A DNA stretch of 64,000 nt from Deltaproteobacteria bacterium. GTDB taxonomy: Bacteria; Desulfobacterota; SM23-61. The DNA is taken from assembly GCA_016875165.1 (NCBI GenBank), contig VGSF01000001.1, positions 83,097 to 147,096 on the forward strand. The letters run 5' to 3'. The translations under genes were made by a program, and so were the position numbers. A model generated the notes under the pieces. The model was not told the origin of the DNA. It searched no databases and saw nothing but the letters and a program-made list of their open reading frames with translations. This document shows positions 61,455 through 64,000 of the stretch, piece by piece (the stretch's first letter is position 1; every line of letters begins with the position of its first letter).

Positions 61455-61722
61455 GTATCAGTTTAGAGTTTTGAAAAAATGGCGGCAACGCCTCTGTTTG
61501 GGCCCGGGGGCCAGGCCGGAACGCGCCGGAAGCATCGGCTGGGTTTCCCCTTGTCCCCGAGGATAAAAGCTCGTTTCCTCCGGAAGAGGCGGGAGGTATT
61601 TTCCCCGCCCCATCCACGGAGAAATCAGCGCCTTATGATTCCAAGCGGGCCGGTCTGGCCCCCGGGCCCTGGAATCCCTTGGCCCCACTAGCACACCCTT
61701 CTTCAAAAAACTAAAGTGCTAC
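61455..61722. repeat. Palindromic element A, copy 4
   Basis: Terminal repeats GTATCAGTTTAGAGTTTTGA and its partner ending AACTAAAGTGCTAC; arms GGGCCCGGGGGCCAGGCCGG with CCGGTCTGGCCCCCGGGCCC; internal hairpin GGCGGGAGG/CCCCGCC; core CGCCGGAAGCATCGG and GCGCCTTATGATTCCAAGCG. It fills the gap between EndoQ and the selenoprotein gene. Confidence 0.8.
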
Positions 61723-61730
61723 ATTTTTTC

Positions 61731-62183
61731 TTATTTCTCTTTCACCAGCTTGCGGGAACTATCCGCGCACTTGGCCACGAACTCAGCGCAGCGCTTGCGC
61801 ATGTTCATTTCCTGAAATTTTTTCCGGTCTGCCGGATCCAGAAGGTTCAACTGGATGAGTTCTTTGCACTGGATGGTGTTGTAGTCCTTTTCAAACTCCC
61901 TGATCATCTCCTGGACCTTGGCGTAGGTCTTTTCTCTGTTTTCCTTCTCCTCGCCCCTGGTGGAGCCAAAACAAAAACCAAGTCCCATGGCTCCTCCGAC
62001 GACAGCTCCGCAAGCCGACCCCCAGCGGGCCACGCCTCCACCGAAGGGTGTGGCCATTTTCATGGCCTGCGTTTTATCGAAATTGAGATCCTCACCGAGG
62101 ATCTTAATCACCGACTCCGCTCAGTTTAGGCCGCTCTCCAAGAATGCATAAGCTTTTTTCTCTAATTCATCTCTCGTTTCCAT
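61731..62183 (-). CDS. C_GCAxxG_C_C-family redox selenoprotein (UGA read as selenocysteine)
   Basis: 150 residues from ATG at 62183 with GAGAGGAG upstream. Codon 21 is TGA (62121-62123) in the position of the family's first cysteine: ESGLN-U-AESVIKILGED. After it the frame stays open through FGGGVARWGSACGAVVGGAM and two later Cys motifs (QCKEL, KRCAEF) to the stop. This family name is known in both cysteine and selenocysteine forms and is thought to be redox-active. A hairpin begins 17 nt after the TGA, as a bacterial SECIS should. Starting instead at the GTG downstream of the TGA would lose the first redox residue. Confidence 0.85.
62087..62123 (-). promoter_or_regulatory. Putative bacterial SECIS element (UGA plus hairpin)
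   Basis: After the TGA (62121-62123) and 17 nt comes GATCCTC-GGT-GAGGATC (62087-62103), a perfect 7-bp stem with a GGU loop. A lower extension by UU/AA pairs is possible. Placement and G at the loop start fit bacterial SECIS rules. Confidence 0.75.
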
Positions 62184-62232
62184 AGTCTCCTCTCTTCGTG
62201 GAATATATAATCGGAAAGTCTATTCGAACTGT

Positions 62233-62261
62233 ATTATAGGGAGCAAGAAACTTCCTGTCAA
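62233..62261 (-). promoter_or_regulatory. Perfect-consensus sigma-70 promoter of the selenoprotein gene
   Basis: Minus strand TTGACA, 17-bp spacer, TATAAT: six of six at both hexamers with the optimal spacing. The transcript start would be about 43 nt upstream of the ATG. Confidence 0.75.
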
Positions 62262-62376
62262 TTTTTTACTTGGCCTGCGGGTTTACCTAAAGATTGTACA
62301 TCCCACAAGATGGCTTTTTTTGAATGCCTTGCAAATCTTGCCCACCTTCACTTTTCCAAATTGCTAAATTGACACC

Positions 62377-63531
62377 TTAAAAAGAATTTTCAAAAATTTT
62401 TCGAATATCTTCTTCGGCAAGCTGCCTGGGCGTGTTCCCCAAAAGCCTTTTTTCCCTGAAGGCAGCTATGGCCATCGCCGGAATTTTATCCGGCCTGGCC
62501 CCAATATCTCTTAAGCGGCAAGGAAGTCCCGCTTTCTCCGCTAATTCCTGCATGGCCTTGATACCTCGGGTAGCTGCCTCCCGCGAAGAAATCCCATAAA
62601 CCGGCTCCCCCATGGCTTTGGCCAGATTAACGAATTTAGGGATATTGGCGATAGATATATATTCCATAGTCGCCGCAAAGGTCACCACGTTGGCCACGCC
62701 ATGGGGCACATGGTATTCCGCTCCCACCGGATAGGCCAGGGCATGGACGGCTCCCACCCCGGCATTGTTCAAAGTAACCCCAGCCATCAGGCTGCCCATG
62801 GACATGTTATACCGGGCTCTCAGGTCCTGGCCATTGGCAACTGCAGGGCCCAGGTTTTCGGCGATCAGGCGGGTAGCCTCCAGGGCGATGGGATCGGTGA
62901 TAGGGGAAGCATTGATGGCCACATAAGACTCCACTGCGTGAATAAAGGCGTCAATCCCTGTAGAGGCGGTCACTTTCGGTGGCATCGTTACCGTCAGCAT
63001 CGGATCCACGATGGCCACATTGGCTGTAATAGCATGGCTGGATACAACCTTCTTCAGGTTCTCCGCTTTATCCGTGAAGACGGCCATCCGGGTGACTTCT
63101 GACCCGGTTCCGGAGGTTGTAGGCACCATGATGGTGGGCAATCCGGGTTTGGTCACTTTCTCCACCCCGAAGAGATCGCGCACATCAGCCTCTTGAACCA
63201 TCAAGGCCGAAACCACTTTGGTCATATCCATGGAGCTACCGCCCCCCAGGGCAATAAAAAGATCCACCTTGCAGGACTTGGCTTTGCGGAAAGCCTCCAT
63301 TAGGTTTTCCAGGGGAGGCTCCGGTTCCACCTGATCGAACACCTCAAAGTTTATCTTCTCATTTTTGAGAGGCTCCAATACTTTTTCCAGAAGCCCGGCT
63401 TCCGCCACTCCCCGGTCTGTGATGATGAAAACGTCTTTCCCCCCTATCTTCCTGGCCTCCTCTCCGATCAGATTTACCACATTCATTCCGAAAATAATAA
63501 CCGGCGTCCGAAACCGCATCGTCTGGAACAT
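62377..63531 (-). CDS. Iron-containing (group III) alcohol dehydrogenase
   Basis: 384 residues. ALGGGSSMDMTKVVSALM is the NAD(P)-binding GGGS motif, PTTSGTGSEVTRMAVF follows, and metal ligands lie in GIDAFIHAVESY, GAVHALAYPVGAEYHVPHGV. It interconverts an alcohol or hydroxy compound with an aldehyde or ketone. The aldehyde could feed the aldehyde oxidoreductase family seen at the window start, though they are far apart. It precedes, on its strand, the selenoprotein gene with its own promoter between. Confidence 0.92.
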   Translation of the reverse strand: MFQTMRFRTPVIIFGMNVVNLIGEEARKIGGKDVFIITDRGVAEAGLLEKVLEPLKNEKINFEVFDQVEPEPPLENLMEAFRKAKSCKVDLFIALGGGSSMDMTKVVSALMVQEADVRDLFGVEKVTKPGLPTIMVPTTSGTGSEVTRMAVFTDKAENLKKVVSSHAITANVAIVDPMLTVTMPPKVTASTGIDAFIHAVESYVAINASPITDPIALEATRLIAENLGPAVANGQDLRARYNMSMGSLMAGVTLNNAGVGAVHALAYPVGAEYHVPHGVANVVTFAATMEYISIANIPKFVNLAKAMGEPVYGISSREAATRGIKAMQELAEKAGLPCRLRDIGARPDKIPAMAIAAFREKRLLGNTPRQLAEEDIRKIFENSF

Positions 63532-63647
63532 AATCGCACCCCCATATTAAAAGTTCAAACCTACCGCAAATTGGATAGCTTGATGAATGAAATTTTCTTA
63601 AAGACTGTCGCTCTAATCTCTCATGGCATAATCATAACTCAACTGGC

Positions 63648-63998
63648 CTATCCCCCGTAGACAGACCAGACACCACCGGCCAAAAATCCAGCATCCACCG
63701 GCAAGGTAACGCCGGTAATATATCTAGCTTTATCCGAAGCAAGGAATAAAGCAGCGCTGGCGATATCATCCGGTTTAACCATCTTCCCCCTGGGAGTCCT
63801 TTTCAGGATCATTTCAGGGTTGCGTTCACAACGTTTGATCATTCCCTTAAGCGGAGGGGTTAAGGTGTAGCCCGGGGCGATGGCATTCACGCGGACATTG
63901 AATCTTCCCCATTCTGTAGCCAGGATTTTCGTCAGCATGATGACGGCACTTTTAGCGGGGCTGTAAGCTACCAGGGGTGCGGAGGCCAGGCCCACGAT
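63648..63998 (-). CDS. Short-chain dehydrogenase/reductase, C-terminal part (5' end outside window)
   Basis: About 117 residues. APLVAYSPAKSAVIMLTKIL contains the catalytic YxxxK, VRVNAIAPGYTLTPP is the conserved PG motif, and ITGVTLPVDAGFLAGG is the usual C-terminal segment. The frame is open to the window edge, so the nucleotide-binding half is missing here. Substrate unknown. It ends 116 bp before the iron alcohol dehydrogenase start, on the same strand. Confidence 0.88.
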   Translation of the reverse strand: MVGLASAPLVAYSPAKSAVIMLTKILATEWGRFNVRVNAIAPGYTLTPPLKGMIKRCERNPEMILKRTPRGKMVKPDDIASAALFLASDKARYITGVTLPVDAGFLAGGVWSVYGG

Positions 63999-64000
63999 GG

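Noticed and set aside
62111..62111. GTG at 62111 as start of the C_GCAxxG_C_C protein
   Set aside because: No ribosome binding site, loses the conserved first redox position; upstream TGA with SECIS-like hairpin and a proper ATG fits better.

Overview
The window reads as a chromosome segment of an anaerobic, probably deltaproteobacterial (Desulfobacterota-like) organism. The evidence is two four-subunit 2-oxoacid:ferredoxin oxidoreductase operons, a tungsten/molybdenum aldehyde oxidoreductase, a methylmalonyl-CoA/succinate pathway cluster, three TRAP transporters, a UGA-decoded selenoprotein, and many dispersed intergenic repeats of the kind common in such genomes. Taxonomy is inference from gene content only.

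Regions. 1-3.3 kb: the 3' end of an aldehyde ferredoxin oxidoreductase, a thymidylate synthase-like gene, a repeat-filled gap and a CoA-type Nudix hydrolase. 3.3-10.4 kb: two divergent korDABC operons, the left one led by sucD, with a repeat-filled gap and a promoter between them. 10.5-13.5 kb: a TRAP transporter. 13.6-15.2 kb: a decayed nucleotidyltransferase-type module and an intact VapBC-like module. 15.5-27.8 kb: a minus-strand central metabolism run, in transcription order TetR regulator, methylmalonyl-CoA mutase (two subunits), epimerase, malic enzyme, two-subunit fumarase, sdhCDAB, sucC. Together with sucD this gives a near-complete route between methylmalonyl-CoA, succinyl-CoA, succinate, fumarate, malate and pyruvate, usable for propionate oxidation or, reversed, for fumarate reduction. 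A promoter with a TetR-type operator lies upstream of the regulator.

28-42.4 kb: a secreted protein, a Tat-exported Fe-S aldo/keto reductase, an M81 (MlrC-like) peptidase with a complete oligopeptide ABC transporter, alanine racemase, and a three-gene proton-translocating transhydrogenase. 43-54.5 kb: an IS1380-type transposase remnant, a URO-D-like protein, a D-aminoacylase-like amidohydrolase, two tandem TRAP transporters, a class III aminotransferase and an alanine dehydrogenase fragment. 55-64 kb: a thermonuclease, a TrmH/TrmJ-type RNA methyltransferase, a DUF4143 ATPase, a B12-binding-type radical SAM protein, an EndoQ-like PHP protein with a possible clamp-binding tail, a C_GCAxxG_C_C selenoprotein, an iron-type alcohol dehydrogenase and the 3' end of an SDR gene.

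The least ordinary signals are: the selenoprotein, with an in-frame UGA, a hairpin in the SECIS position and a perfect-consensus promoter; a family of about 200-270 bp palindromic elements whose arms differ between copies but stay self-complementary; a 29-nt leader motif at the same distance upstream of two unrelated transporter binding-protein genes; and repeat elements that supply the ends of neighbouring genes. No rRNA, tRNA or CRISPR array was recognised.
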